NCBI RefSeq assembly: GCF_014334095.1
Contig: NZ_CP060495.1
Location: 891,001 to 955,000 of the forward strand
Reading direction: 5' to 3'
DNA: 64,000 bases
From: Novosphingopyxis iocasae
Lineage (GTDB): Bacteria; Pseudomonadota; Alphaproteobacteria; Sphingomonadales; Sphingomonadaceae
In this document: piece by piece, positions 17,204-26,562 of the stretch
Numbering within the stretch: the first letter of the stretch is position 1
How the letters are laid out: each line of letters begins with the position of its first letter
Made by a program: the position numbers and the translations under genes
The notes under the pieces: model-generated
What the model saw: only the letters and a program-made list of their open reading frames with translations
What the model was told of the DNA's origin: nothing
Database searches by the model: none

Positions 17204-17794
17204 ATGTGCAACCTGTACCGAATGACCGCGACCGTCGCTGAGATTGCGAAGCTGTTCGGCCCCTTCGACGGCGATCGTTCGAACCTGCCGAGCTTCGAGG
17301 CGATCTATCCCAATCGTGAAGCGCCAATCTTGCGCAACGTCGACGGAAAGCTGACGCTCGAAACGATGACATGGGGTGTTCCGCCCCCGGCGAAGGGCAG
17401 CCGACCGGTGACGAACGTACGCAATCTTAAAAGCCCGTTCTGGCGCTCGATGCTGAACACCCCTGAGAGGCGATGCCTCGTCCCTGTTACGTCATTCTGC
17501 GAATGGGAAGGCGAGAAGGGCTCCAAGCGGAAGGTGTGGTTCGGTAGGACCGACACGCCGCTGTTCTCGTTCGCGGGAATTTGGCGCCCTACCGAAGAAG
17601 GACCACGGATGGCGTTCCTTACGACCGAGGCGAACGACACCGTCGGAGCAGTGCATCCGAAAGCAATGCCCGTGCTGCTGAAGGAGGAGGATCACAAGAC
17701 CTGGTTGACCACCGACTATGAGGAGGCGACCACACTAGCTCGGCCGTTCAATGACTCTCTGGTCGAGGTAGTTGAGCGAGAAGGGGGCAGTTGA
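17204..17794 (+). CDS. SOS response-associated peptidase (SRAP; YedK/HMCES family)
   Basis: The open frame starts earlier, but the SRAP mechanism requires Cys2 at the processed N-terminus, so ATG 17204 (MCNLYRM) is the start, giving 196 residues. SRAP proteins crosslink their N-terminal cysteine to abasic sites in single-stranded DNA. Other conserved parts are present: YPNREAPIL, the catalytic Glu in FCEWEG, and the His in HPKAMPVLL. It is slightly shorter than E. coli YedK (222 residues). It lies just left of the mobile region, and its family is often carried on plasmids and phages. Confidence 0.93.
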   Translation: MCNLYRMTATVAEIAKLFGPFDGDRSNLPSFEAIYPNREAPILRNVDGKLTLETMTWGVPPPAKGSRPVTNVRNLKSPFWRSMLNTPERRCLVPVTSFCEWEGEKGSKRKVWFGRTDTPLFSFAGIWRPTEEGPRMAFLTTEANDTVGAVHPKAMPVLLKEEDHKTWLTTDYEEATTLARPFNDSLVEVVEREGGS

Positions 17795-17852
17795 TCTGCA
17801 CTCTACCTTTAACCGGGCCGGTGACGATCGTTCCAGGCGGCATGAAAACCAG

Positions 17853-18671
17853 CTACCCGGTCTCGATCGGCCGATCCGCAAACGCCAGCTGCATCAGATG
17901 TTCGCTGAGTGCTCGCCCGCCGTCGGTCCCGGCCATCTCGCCCCACGCGTCCCAGCGGTCGACCCGCTCGTGGAGCCACAGGTAGAAGCGGTCGCGTGCG
18001 TGATCGTCTGGGAAGGTCATCGACCAGATCGTACGGCGCAGCGGAATGGCTGGACCAAAGCCATCGCCCACCAGCACGATGGCCGGAAGATCGGCGATGG
18101 TCTTTCGCGCGAACCGGCAGGCGAGCCGGTCGGCGAACGCCTCCTGCTCGGCAAGTAGTTCCTTCAGGCGGGCATGGGTTTTGCCGCGGTCCAGACCGCG
18201 CCGGGCTTTCACCCAACGCAGACCGATCGGGATCGAGGCATGCTCCGGTGACCGGGTCGAGGCCAGCATGAGCAGCACCGCCTGGCCTTCAGCGGTCAGA
18301 GGCCCGTGCGGGCGGCCCCGCCTCTCATAAACGATCAGCCGCTGGGTGATCAGCCATTGGCCATAATGCTGACCGACGTTCCAGTCGTTGTCGAACAGGT
18401 CGTGGACATATTCCTCGATCCCCATGGTCCGGCGGTCGATGACCGCCAGAATGGTAAGCAGGAACTCCAGCGCCTCTTCCTGCTCCGGTGGACTCAATGG
18501 CGCCATGCCGAGCCGGGACAGCCAGAAGTGGTCGCGCACCGAGCGCCAACGCTCGCCTGCCTCGTCCACGATGCGCTCGTCCCCCTGGTTGTCGTGCATC
18601 AGCCAGTAACCCCAGGGCAGGTTGGGGTTGCGGACATGTTCGTAATCCGGTGCTTCGTCGAACATGCTCAT
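17853..18671 (-). CDS. Island protein of unknown function (272 aa)
   Basis: The open frame extends upstream to 18896, but the ATG at 18671 overlaps the preceding stop (GATGA) and removes an arginine-rich, out-of-character stretch. The sequence is rich in Trp and charged residues (NPNLPWGYWLMHDNQGDE, DNDWNVGQHYGQWLITQRL, PDDHARDRFYLWLHERVDRW) and lacks membrane segments or a motif I recognise. It is coupled to the upstream 219-residue unknown and belongs to a minus-strand set with two exonuclease genes, which suggests a role in mobile-element DNA metabolism. Confidence 0.65.
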   Translation of the reverse strand: MSMFDEAPDYEHVRNPNLPWGYWLMHDNQGDERIVDEAGERWRSVRDHFWLSRLGMAPLSPPEQEEALEFLLTILAVIDRRTMGIEEYVHDLFDNDWNVGQHYGQWLITQRLIVYERRGRPHGPLTAEGQAVLLMLASTRSPEHASIPIGLRWVKARRGLDRGKTHARLKELLAEQEAFADRLACRFARKTIADLPAIVLVGDGFGPAIPLRRTIWSMTFPDDHARDRFYLWLHERVDRWDAWGEMAGTDGGRALSEHLMQLAFADRPIETG

Positions 18672-19330
18672 CACTCGGTCCCTCCGATCGGAGGAATGGC
18701 CTGCTGCAGGTGAGACGGGATCGGGATGTCGATTCCGGTCTCGATGCGATGCAGCTGTGCGGCTAGCTTGATGCATTCGCGGTAGACGTATGCCTGGTCG
18801 CGATAGACTTTGCCATCGTGGATCCGCTGCCCCTCGGGGATGCGCTCGTTCGGCACGAAGTCGTAGGCATGGTTCGTATCGAACCCGAACCACCACAGGT
18901 CGCCGTCATGTGCGAATCGGTCCGGCATGTCGCTGTGAGGGCGCTTCGGCGGCTCTACATGGCAGACCGAGACCGCTTCTGGCATCGTCTGGTTGCAGGC
19001 TTCTGCGTAGTTCAGGCCGCCATGCGATACCACACGCAGCTCGGATGGAATGGCATCATGATTATAGCCATAGAGCGGATGACCGGGCTCCACGGCAGCA
19101 TAGCCGCTCAGCGTTCCGTTCGCCTGGCGCAGGATGATGCAGGGTGTTCCGGTGCGCTCGTCGATCCAGGCGATCTTGTCGGCTTCGTCTTCCCATGGTC
19201 CATCACCATGCGGATGCCGGGCGGGGATCTTGAACAGCTGCGTTGCCGCAATGGCGGTGTTCGCGATGGCGTAGCTGTCAAGGCCGACGCTCGTGGCGAG
19301 CGCATGGGATGGTGTTTTGTTCTTCGGCAT
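18671..19330 (-). CDS. Island protein of unknown function (219 aa)
   Basis: AAAGGAT precedes the ATG. The soluble 219-residue protein contains EVEPGHPLYGYNHD-like sequence (AAVEPGHPLYGYNHDAIPSE), a LNYAEACNQ segment and a WWFGFDTNHAYDFVPNER stretch. This kind of sequence is seen in uncharacterised plasmid and phage proteins, but I cannot name the family. It is followed without a gap by the 272-residue unknown and preceded by a terminator at 19351-19388. Confidence 0.65.
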   Translation of the reverse strand: MPKNKTPSHALATSVGLDSYAIANTAIAATQLFKIPARHPHGDGPWEDEADKIAWIDERTGTPCIILRQANGTLSGYAAVEPGHPLYGYNHDAIPSELRVVSHGGLNYAEACNQTMPEAVSVCHVEPPKRPHSDMPDRFAHDGDLWWFGFDTNHAYDFVPNERIPEGQRIHDGKVYRDQAYVYRECIKLAAQLHRIETGIDIPIPSHLQQAIPPIGGTE

Positions 19331-19350
19331 TGGGTATATCCTTTAGGCAT

Positions 19351-19388
19351 AAAAATAGCCGCATCCGTCTTCGTGACGGGCGGCTCGT
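19351..19388 (-). terminator. Minus-strand terminator below the exonuclease gene
   Basis: On the minus strand, AGCCGC-CCGTC and GACGG-AT-GCGGCT form a stem around ACGAA with a 2-base bulge, followed by ATTTTT. It separates the exonuclease gene (19512-20381) from the two unknown genes. Confidence 0.6.
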
Positions 19389-19511
19389 GGGTGCTCGGTC
19401 TGGCGAGCATTTAGGTGCGCGCGTGATGGTTTACCGGACGCGCTCCGGCATGCTGTGATGGCTACATCGGCATCTCCTCCTGCTTGATGTTATCGATGAC
19501 GAGAACGGCGA

Positions 19512-20381
19512 TCAGTTAAGCGCCGCTGCAACCGACGACGCTTCGGCCAACGATCGCGTTCGGCCTTCTACCTTGACCGCCTGTCCGGCAGCCCAGGGCA
19601 CAAGATCTCGGTTCACGAACCTGCTGTAGGGGATGCTGCCAGATGCAGCTTCAGCAACGGCCGTCACGCTCCTGGCGCGGTCGCAGGTGATCATCTCTCT
19701 TGCAGCCAGGTGCCGCATCGCGATGATCGTGGTGGTGAGCACGTCCGCTGCCACCTGTTCGCGCACCTTGCCCCATTCGCCTTGCTCGGCCAGCAGACCG
19801 ATCTGCTTCGAGGGGATCGGCTTGCACGGGATCGAGCTTGCCGCGGCATATTCCGACAGATGCACCGGCGTCGCCTGGACGCAGACATCGCGGCACAGAT
19901 CGAGCCGCTGCGGTGCATGCGGAGAGCTGGGCCTGAGCTGCAAGGGAAGGACAAGGTCATGGACCGCGGCGCGGTGGCGCAGGACCGCCAGATCGCGTGC
20001 TTCCCCGCCCCAGGTGACGAGGATCGATGACGGGTTCTGATGCAGCGCCTCGAACAGGTTTTCGAGCAGGTCACGTTCGCCGATGGTTTCCAGCGATAGA
20101 ACGGTCGGCCCGGTGATCTCCGGCACATCGCTCGTCGCCGAGAACCGCGCCGTAATCCAGCATGCCGCCGCCACCTGGTGGAACGGCCAGCGGATCTCAT
20201 CGCAGGCCGTGGTGCCCTCGCAAATCCGATAGCCAGCATGGGCATCGCGGTCCCACAGGAACTCCAGGTCGAGTACGGTGATCGAACTGGTTTTGGGTTC
20301 TGCCTTTTCGCCGTTCTGGCCTTCGAACTGGCGCGCTTCCTTCTCCAGCATTTGCTCGAGCATATTGAGGGTATTTGGCAT
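19512..20381 (-). CDS. Predicted PolB-like 3'-5' exonuclease (DnaQ-fold)
   Basis: The start at 20381 (MPNTLNM) has AGGAG 8 bases upstream, giving 289 residues. The exonuclease core begins with the ExoI-type acidic motif VLDLEFLW (about residue 38). A second motif follows in ILVTWGGEARDLAVLRHRA and a third region around LTTTIIAMRHL. This is the layout of predicted PolB 3'-5' exonucleases, which are DEDD-type enzymes acting on DNA ends. It shares the minus strand with a DnaQ-like DEDDh exonuclease gene, separated by a hairpin. The pairing of two exonucleases suggests plasmid or ICE DNA processing. Confidence 0.75.
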   Translation of the reverse strand: MPNTLNMLEQMLEKEARQFEGQNGEKAEPKTSSITVLDLEFLWDRDAHAGYRICEGTTACDEIRWPFHQVAAACWITARFSATSDVPEITGPTVLSLETIGERDLLENLFEALHQNPSSILVTWGGEARDLAVLRHRAAVHDLVLPLQLRPSSPHAPQRLDLCRDVCVQATPVHLSEYAAASSIPCKPIPSKQIGLLAEQGEWGKVREQVAADVLTTTIIAMRHLAAREMITCDRARSVTAVAEAASGSIPYSRFVNRDLVPWAAGQAVKVEGRTRSLAEASSVAAALN

Positions 20382-20400
20382 GTCGTGTCTCCTAGAAAGC

Positions 20401-20427
20401 ACAAAGCCCGCCAGAGGCGGGCTTGTG
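20401..20427 (-). terminator. Hairpin between the two exonuclease genes
   Basis: ACAAAGCCCGCC pairs with GGCGGGCTTGT around a 3-base loop. On the minus strand the stem leads into TTTGTG, so it can act as a weak terminator after the DnaQ-like gene. Confidence 0.6.
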
Positions 20428-20456
20428 CTGGGTTATCGGTAGTTGAAGGCGTTGGT

Positions 20457-21347
20457 TCAGCGATGGCGTTCGCTGGCGGTCACACTGCGTGTTGCGAGCG
20501 CCGGCAGGCCGTTGCGATAGGCCCAGGCTTCTTCGAACGGCACATCGCCTTCAGGCAGCTCTTTTTGCCAGAACCTCCCGGCGGGGTTCCAGCTGTAGCC
20601 GCGCGCTTTCAGCACATCTTTCTTGTCGTACGGAGCGCTGCGTGCTTCGACCATGACGCTCAGCCTGTCGGACGCTTCGATCAGCCGCGCGAGATGCGTT
20701 CGCACGCGATCGCCGTTCGGATCGGTCTGGCGCTGCTGCAGAAGCCAGAACAGCGACCAGACATCGTCGCCTGCCCGGTGCGCCCTGCTGAACCATCCCG
20801 CCTGCATCAGCAGGTGCTGCTGCGCATACCCATCGAAGCCGAGGGCCAGCCAATCGATCTCGCTGCAGGAGCAGGCCCAGGGCTTGCCCGCGATCTGCGG
20901 ATAGCGCCGCTCGATAAAGCTCAAGTCGAATGGGGCGTTGTGAGCCAGGATGAGGTCCGCCCGGGCGAGCAGCTTCCATGCAAATTCGTCGTCGATCATC
21001 TGGCCCCGAAGATCCTCATCCTCCAGCCCCGTGATCAAGCTGATCCGGTGATCGAGAACCGCCTTCGGATCTTGCAGCCAGCTAATCGGTCCGAGATGCC
21101 CCAACACCCTCCCGTAATCACCGACGAACAGCAGCATGATCGCGAGCTCGACGACGCTGTCCTTGTCGGGATCGAGACCCGTTGTCTCGGTGTCGACGAT
21201 CGCGATACAGCGGCCGTCCGGAGGCGTGCCGTCCTCGGGCATATTGGTATAGCGATCAGGGACCGCTCGCAGCACGCGATAGCGCTCGTCGCGCTTCAGT
21301 CGTTCGGCCAGCTGTTCGCTGGCCTCGTTTGAATAATTTTCGTTCAT
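20457..21347 (-). CDS. DnaQ-like 3'-5' exonuclease (DEDDh)
   Basis: The 296-residue protein has the three DEDDh motifs. ExoI is IVDTETTGLD (about residue 50), ExoII is LILAHNAPFDLSFIERR (about 133), and the ExoIII region is AHRAGDDVWSLFWLL with the catalytic His and Asp. A short C-terminal region (YDKKDVLKARGYSWNPAGRF) resembles the tail of plasmid-borne relatives and is not part of the nuclease core. It is too divergent to be the chromosomal DNA polymerase III epsilon subunit and lies in a mobile region. The start has an AAAGG ribosome site. Confidence 0.88.
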   Translation of the reverse strand: MNENYSNEASEQLAERLKRDERYRVLRAVPDRYTNMPEDGTPPDGRCIAIVDTETTGLDPDKDSVVELAIMLLFVGDYGRVLGHLGPISWLQDPKAVLDHRISLITGLEDEDLRGQMIDDEFAWKLLARADLILAHNAPFDLSFIERRYPQIAGKPWACSCSEIDWLALGFDGYAQQHLLMQAGWFSRAHRAGDDVWSLFWLLQQRQTDPNGDRVRTHLARLIEASDRLSVMVEARSAPYDKKDVLKARGYSWNPAGRFWQKELPEGDVPFEEAWAYRNGLPALATRSVTASERHR

Positions 21348-21811
21348 GAAATTGCCTTTCGGTTCGTGTTCGAACCGGCGAGGCAGGAGCCGAGCATCTC
21401 AGCTCTTTTCCCTTCACCTTGCCGATTCGCTTCCGGCAATCTCTTCACCCCCTAAATCTGCTGATGGAGCGGCCGCTGCGCGGCTCTCTCTTCCTTCTCG
21501 AAATCTACAGGAATTTCGCTCAGCGGCGCGGGGATGTGTTGGCCGCTAAATTGCGCAGCGCAGAGCTGCCCACATCGCAGAAAATTGGAGCGATCTTCTT
21601 GGCTCCGGCGTTTTCTGTTTTCCCGTTCAATTTCGATCCGATCGAAGCGTGATCTCCAGATAGGCTTCTCGCCCAAAAATTCGATCCGGAAAGGTGCCGT
21701 TCCTAGATCGCTGCTCAATTTTTCAGCTTAGCACCTCATAAAAGGGCGAAGACACGAACAAGTTCACTGTTTTTGCCATAAAACGCGGCGCTCGCTGTCC
21801 GAATTAGGACT
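21348..21811. other. Intergenic region between exonuclease and recombinase genes
   Basis: No convincing gene is seen in these 464 bases. Short frames on both strands lack ribosome sites and protein-like composition. The right end is AT-richer. It must hold the promoters of the divergent DnaQ-like and recombinase genes and could hold an attachment site, but no repeat was recognised. Confidence 0.4.
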
Positions 21812-23341
21812 TTGTTAGCTCTAAATCAGCATAAATCGGCCTGCCAAGCTGCGCCTGAGATGCTGACTGTGACATACATAACGCCAACCTCTTCAGCGGC
21901 CTATCTGCAAAAGGCTCAGGCTCGCGAACACCAGCGAATGCTTGAGGGTTGGGGGCGGGCCTACGCTCGGCAAAACCAGATGCTGCCCTACTCTGGCGCG
22001 TCAATCACCGAGTCCGAAACAGAACAGCTGCGACGACATCTTGAAGACCAAGCTCTAAACGCTAGGCCATCGGAAGTCGCTGCAGCGGCGCTCCTATCAG
22101 CAATCCTGACGACGGGGCGGTCCGCAGCGACACTTGCGACCCTTCCAGTCGTTACAGGAACAGGGACGGTTCCGAGAGCACCATGTCTGCAGATCGGCAG
22201 TCACTGGGTGTGGTGGCTCGAACCAGGGCGACCAGAAAGCCAGCAGAAGTTTCAGTCTGGCCACCAGCCTGCCGGCGCGGAGAGAGGTGATCTTGTCGCT
22301 CTCCCCTGCTCAATTCGGACGCGCCGTCTGCTTGAACAAATGAGTACTCCACCGACCCCGAACTATCCTGTCTTTCCCTCCCTGCCTGTCGCTGTCGAAG
22401 GCGTGGCACACCGCGAGATCCGCAAGGCAGGCGTGGCCAGTTCCTTGCGCCTGGTAGAACGCTGGCTTTTTCAGCGACTGACCGAAATACCTACTGGAGA
22501 TGCGGCTTTGGCCGCTATCATAACAGGAAACGTCCCGCTCATTGCCAAGACGATCATCTACTATACGTCAATCTGCACATCGACAGCCGTAAGTGTGCTT
22601 GTCGAGGCCTTGGAAGGGTTCGATGCTCTCGATCCATCCTTCCGAATGGCGAGCGACTACCGCCTCGGAAGTCGCTACGCGCCTTTAATAGAGGAAGTCA
22701 TCAACCTGCTTATCCAGGTTCGCCAGCCACTCCTGATCTCACGGAGGCGCCGGAAAAAGCCAATCAGCGCGATGCACAACGCGATGACCATCTACACCGT
22801 GTTGTTCTATTTGATTGCCACGTGCGCACGCCCGACGTCGAGGATGTTGCCTTCGCTGGACGCCATCGACACGCTGACCGGTTATCAGATCTTGGACGAC
22901 AAGCCGGCGAGCGGCAACTTCAAGGCCCGGCTCGTATGGGTCAGCGAGGACTGCCAGGAGCAATTGCGGCATTATCAGGCGCACCTCGCTAAGATGCGCG
23001 AACGGTATCCCAGTCTGGCCCTGCCTGATGAGGATGGCTCGCCCTACCTGATTTCCGACGGTGAATCGCTGGAGCTCCTCGACCGCCGCTTATTCAGTCG
23101 GGCAATGACCGCAGAAGGCTGGGTTTACCCGGCGAACTTTGCCCGGCACTTCGTCAGATCTGAGTTGGTCGGAAAGGTCAGCAGCGAGACGCTTCATGCT
23201 TTCTTCGGGCATTGGCACCAAGGCACGGAGCCTTGGAGCGAATATGCTGGCCTTGATCCGCTCGCCTATCGAGCAGAACTGCGAACTGCGATTACCCTGC
23301 TTTGCGCAAAGTGCGGCCTTGAGCCGCAGCGCGGCCTCTAA
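21812..23341 (+). CDS. Tyrosine-recombinase-like protein 1 (tandem pair)
   Basis: The frame starts at TTG 21812 or ATG 21860 (493 residues from the ATG). The C-terminal third resembles a tyrosine-recombinase catalytic domain. An Arg occurs in IATCARPTSRMLPSLDAID (about residue 340 of the long frame), an HxxR in ARHFVRSEL (about 444), and a GHWHQGTEPWSEYAGLDPL box (about 467) carries the His and Tyr positions. The N-terminal two thirds match nothing I recognise. It is followed by a second, much larger recombinase after only 5 bases, so both are made together. Two-gene recombinase sets resemble parts of Tn554-like or multi-recombinase elements. Confidence 0.65.
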   Translation: MLALNQHKSACQAAPEMLTVTYITPTSSAAYLQKAQAREHQRMLEGWGRAYARQNQMLPYSGASITESETEQLRRHLEDQALNARPSEVAAAALLSAILTTGRSAATLATLPVVTGTGTVPRAPCLQIGSHWVWWLEPGRPESQQKFQSGHQPAGAERGDLVALPCSIRTRRLLEQMSTPPTPNYPVFPSLPVAVEGVAHREIRKAGVASSLRLVERWLFQRLTEIPTGDAALAAIITGNVPLIAKTIIYYTSICTSTAVSVLVEALEGFDALDPSFRMASDYRLGSRYAPLIEEVINLLIQVRQPLLISRRRRKKPISAMHNAMTIYTVLFYLIATCARPTSRMLPSLDAIDTLTGYQILDDKPASGNFKARLVWVSEDCQEQLRHYQAHLAKMRERYPSLALPDEDGSPYLISDGESLELLDRRLFSRAMTAEGWVYPANFARHFVRSELVGKVSSETLHAFFGHWHQGTEPWSEYAGLDPLAYRAELRTAITLLCAKCGLEPQRGL

Positions 23342-23346
23342 ATCCG

Positions 23347-26325
23347 ATGGCATACCTCGATCGAGAGCATCTGCCAGGACGAAAAGCGAGCCCCTACGAG
23401 CTGGAGCAGATCGTCGAATTGCAACGCGCAGACCTGTTCGAAAAGGTGTTGATCGGCCGGCTTTCGGCGTTTGCTCGACCGTTTGAACAGCGCAAAGCTA
23501 AATCGTTCGCTTTGGCCAGCGCGGTCATGTTCGGAGCCCTACTGGACCAAAGGGTGTGGGATGAATTCCTCTGCGTAGCTTGCTCGCCGGTGCTGGACTT
23601 CAAGACCATTCGTCCAGACCGGGGAGCGCAGTTTCGATACATCCCCACATCAGACCGAATTTGGATCGACTTCGCCTTACCAACTGTCGGCAGCAAACCG
23701 CACGCACGACGATGGGTTGCCGATCCACTGACCCATCTGATCCTGCTTAAATATCAGTCCGCCGCCCGGCATAACCGGATCCTCAGTCCAGAGATCGTGC
23801 AGTCAGATACTATGGATTGGGGCGATGTTTATCATTCCAACTCAAGACGGGACCTCAACCGGGCTTTCAAGTCCGAACCAAGCAGCCGCCCGTCTTCTGA
23901 TGACTTGGACCATACAGACCCACTGAATTCAGTCGACGCTCTGGCTATCGCCATGGGTGCGGACAATTGGCGGCCCAATCGCCAGCAAGCATTAGCGGAC
24001 AGCTTCTACTCCGCAGCCAAGATCAAATGGCGCACGCGAATGCCCGGCTTCTTATTCGAGAACCTTCTTGAGGAGGGAAAAAGCAGCAACCTCACGAAGG
24101 AATGCTGGGATCGTCTGATCGGCCTGGAACCCAAGCCCTTGCCCAAGAGGGAGTGTACTCGCAACAACTCCAGGTCTCAAAACGATCCTGCGCGGACCGT
24201 TTACACCAATCCTGCGCTGGCCTTACTGAACAGGCTGCTGCCTTCATCTCCTGCGAGCCGGCCGCGAGAATTTAGGATCGCGGCATCGCAAATCATGGAG
24301 AAGGCACGTCAGAATGAACGGATTCCATTTCAGCGTTACCTCCTTATTTGGGCCGCTACGCGCCTCGATCCGTCGATCGATTCTCGCCAACGCCAAAGGC
24401 GCCTTGCCCCATCCACAATCAAGAGTCGCGCTCGTGCTTTATTCCCCTTGCTGCAGCAAACCATGCAATCCAGCAGCTTCGAAGCCATTGATGCGGAAAA
24501 GCTAGCAGCCTCTCTTTCCTCTTCCATCGGTGATGAGAAAGATAACGCGCGGTTACGGGCCGCTGTATGGTGCTTTCTCGACTGGCAAAATCGATGGAAC
24601 CCGTCGTTCGCTCTGGAAATTGCTGACCCACCAAATTCGAAAAAAGACCTTCCGCGGGCATCGATTATCACCGCACCGGAATATGTGCAGATCCTCAATA
24701 GTTTCGCTGCCAGTAACCCTGATGGAGCTATTGCCCGCATCCTGACGATCCTCGGCTTTCGCGCGGGGCTCAGGTGGCGGGAAGCCCTTTACCTGCGGAT
24801 TGCCGATCTGACGTTTGTCGGCTCGTTCGCTGAATTACAGATCAGGGACAATACTAGCGTACGCACAAAGTCCCTCGCAGGGCGTCGTGTTATCCCCCTG
24901 CACTGTCTGCTCGAGGCGTCCGAACTCGACGAGGTCAAATCATGGTGGCTCGACAGGCGCGCGGAGGTCATTGCAAAATCGGGTGTCAGAACTCGGCAAC
25001 GCGATTGCACAATGTTCGAGCCGATCGGCGACGGCTTCGATCGACGAGTAGCGCGCGTGGTCGTCGATGCAATCCGGGCGGTGACGAAAGACGATAATGC
25101 TGTCTATCACGACCTTCGCCATAGCTTCGGCTCATATCTCATCGCGACACTTACCCTTCCCTACGACGTATCAGACGATGCGCTGGCCCTTCCCATAGAC
25201 CGCACGCTGGTTTCCCATGAACGTAGAGAGAAGATCGCAGACACGCTGCTCGGCAACGGTAGGCGTGGGCGGAACGCTATTCATGCTGCTGGCGCGTTGC
25301 TGGGACACTCTGGCGAACATTCGACGCTTGCATCATATTTTCACCTGCATGACTGGCTCGCCGGGAACTATGTGTCCCGTCCTGACACGATGCGGGCCAT
25401 CCCAACCGAGTTGGCATCCCGACTGTTAGATATGAGCAAGCAATCGGTTGCACGCGCTGCAAGCCGTAAGCAGAAGCGGCCGAATAATGGCCGGGCTGTG
25501 AAATGCGAACTTCATTCCGAGCTATTACGCACCTTGCCCGCACCCAAAATCGCTCGGCTGCCGGGTATCAAAGTTGACGATGTCCCGCTTGCGAAAATCA
25601 ACAAGCGCCTGCGAAATGACAAAGGTCAGACGATCCGACGGGGGCAAGGCGCGCCTGCAAGCGCGAACCCCTCGATTGGGACCGTCGTGCTGACAGATTT
25701 CCTAGAGACAGCAGAACGCCCGGCTTGCAACGCTCCTCGTATTCCGGCTGCGCAGAGTTTGATGATTGGCAGCGAGCCGGGTTGGAAGGTGTTGGCAGCC
25801 TTCATGTCGGCCAAAACACACGCAGAGCGCGATCTCCTCCGACAGCACCCCCAACTTGTAACACCCTACGGCTGCAGTCTGCTCGAAGAACTGGAAGGTT
25901 TTCTGGCGGTGACGACCAGAGGTCGGAATGGATGTTCGAACCTGCGCTTTACTGAGATGCCGCTAATGGACCGATCAAGGGCTACGCGACCATTGCAGCC
26001 AGATGAGATTGGTGTTCTCGCTACTCTATACGATGGTTTCCGGTACGTTTCTCCCCAAGACATGGAAGTCGTGACGTCTTGCTTCCTGAAGGGATATGAT
26101 CGTGTGCGCGGCTTCATCTCTGTGCCGCTTTCAGCCTGTCACGCCTTCGCAGATGCAGTGATTAAAGCTGGCATAGGGCAGGACGAGATAAACATTGAAG
26201 AGCGCGCCAGGACGGCCCTCGTTCGCTTTGGAGCAAGCGGCAAAATGCACCGTGGTTATGTCTGGGGCATTCTGTTCGCTAGCGCGGCGCATAACGCGGT
26301 CAGCCGCCTAGCCGGCCCGGCGTGA
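23347..26325 (+). CDS. Very large tyrosine recombinase 2 (992 aa)
   Basis: The central domain carries the full tyrosine-recombinase set: Arg in GFRAGLRWREAL (about residue 474), a candidate Lys in SVRTKSLAGRR (about 505), HxxR in YHDLRHSFGSYL (about 588), and His plus nucleophile Tyr in LLGHSGEHSTLASYF (about 653-665). At 992 residues it is more than twice the usual size. About 350 residues precede the core-binding region and about 330 follow the catalytic tyrosine, with no recognised domain. It is probably translated with the upstream partner. Possible relatives are the two-integrase modules of genomic islands, such as the gamma-mobile-trio integrases, but a third gene is missing. Confidence 0.8.
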   Translation: MAYLDREHLPGRKASPYELEQIVELQRADLFEKVLIGRLSAFARPFEQRKAKSFALASAVMFGALLDQRVWDEFLCVACSPVLDFKTIRPDRGAQFRYIPTSDRIWIDFALPTVGSKPHARRWVADPLTHLILLKYQSAARHNRILSPEIVQSDTMDWGDVYHSNSRRDLNRAFKSEPSSRPSSDDLDHTDPLNSVDALAIAMGADNWRPNRQQALADSFYSAAKIKWRTRMPGFLFENLLEEGKSSNLTKECWDRLIGLEPKPLPKRECTRNNSRSQNDPARTVYTNPALALLNRLLPSSPASRPREFRIAASQIMEKARQNERIPFQRYLLIWAATRLDPSIDSRQRQRRLAPSTIKSRARALFPLLQQTMQSSSFEAIDAEKLAASLSSSIGDEKDNARLRAAVWCFLDWQNRWNPSFALEIADPPNSKKDLPRASIITAPEYVQILNSFAASNPDGAIARILTILGFRAGLRWREALYLRIADLTFVGSFAELQIRDNTSVRTKSLAGRRVIPLHCLLEASELDEVKSWWLDRRAEVIAKSGVRTRQRDCTMFEPIGDGFDRRVARVVVDAIRAVTKDDNAVYHDLRHSFGSYLIATLTLPYDVSDDALALPIDRTLVSHERREKIADTLLGNGRRGRNAIHAAGALLGHSGEHSTLASYFHLHDWLAGNYVSRPDTMRAIPTELASRLLDMSKQSVARAASRKQKRPNNGRAVKCELHSELLRTLPAPKIARLPGIKVDDVPLAKINKRLRNDKGQTIRRGQGAPASANPSIGTVVLTDFLETAERPACNAPRIPAAQSLMIGSEPGWKVLAAFMSAKTHAERDLLRQHPQLVTPYGCSLLEELEGFLAVTTRGRNGCSNLRFTEMPLMDRSRATRPLQPDEIGVLATLYDGFRYVSPQDMEVVTSCFLKGYDRVRGFISVPLSACHAFADAVIKAGIGQDEINIEERARTALVRFGASGKMHRGYVWGILFASAAHNAVSRLAGPA

Positions 26326-26562
26326 ACGACAGGGTCATCGCGAACAGCTTTCTGCCCTTTCGAAATATGATAAAGGGTTACTAAAAAAAAATCTTGCGCT
26401 TGCGCTTATATATTCAAAATTTCTTGCTGAAAAAACTCAGTCGAACTATCACCAATTCCAGCGGTGGCTGTCGTAAGTTCTTTGGGCAAGCCGGTATATT
26501 CAATTTAGGCTTTGAACTGCCTGTTTGACATCGTTACCGATAGAGATCGCCTCGCCGGCAAT
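26326..26562. other. AT-rich intergenic region after the recombinase pair
   Basis: No gene is seen. The stretch around 26379-26420 is AT-rich with a run of nine A residues and TTGCGCTTGCGCTTATATATTC. It contrasts with the GC-rich surroundings and may be the end or recombination site of the element. Confidence 0.35.

Noticed and set aside
20178-21332. 384-codon plus-strand frame across the exonuclease genes
   Set aside because: Opposite the DnaQ-like gene, which has clear DEDDh motifs and a ribosome site.
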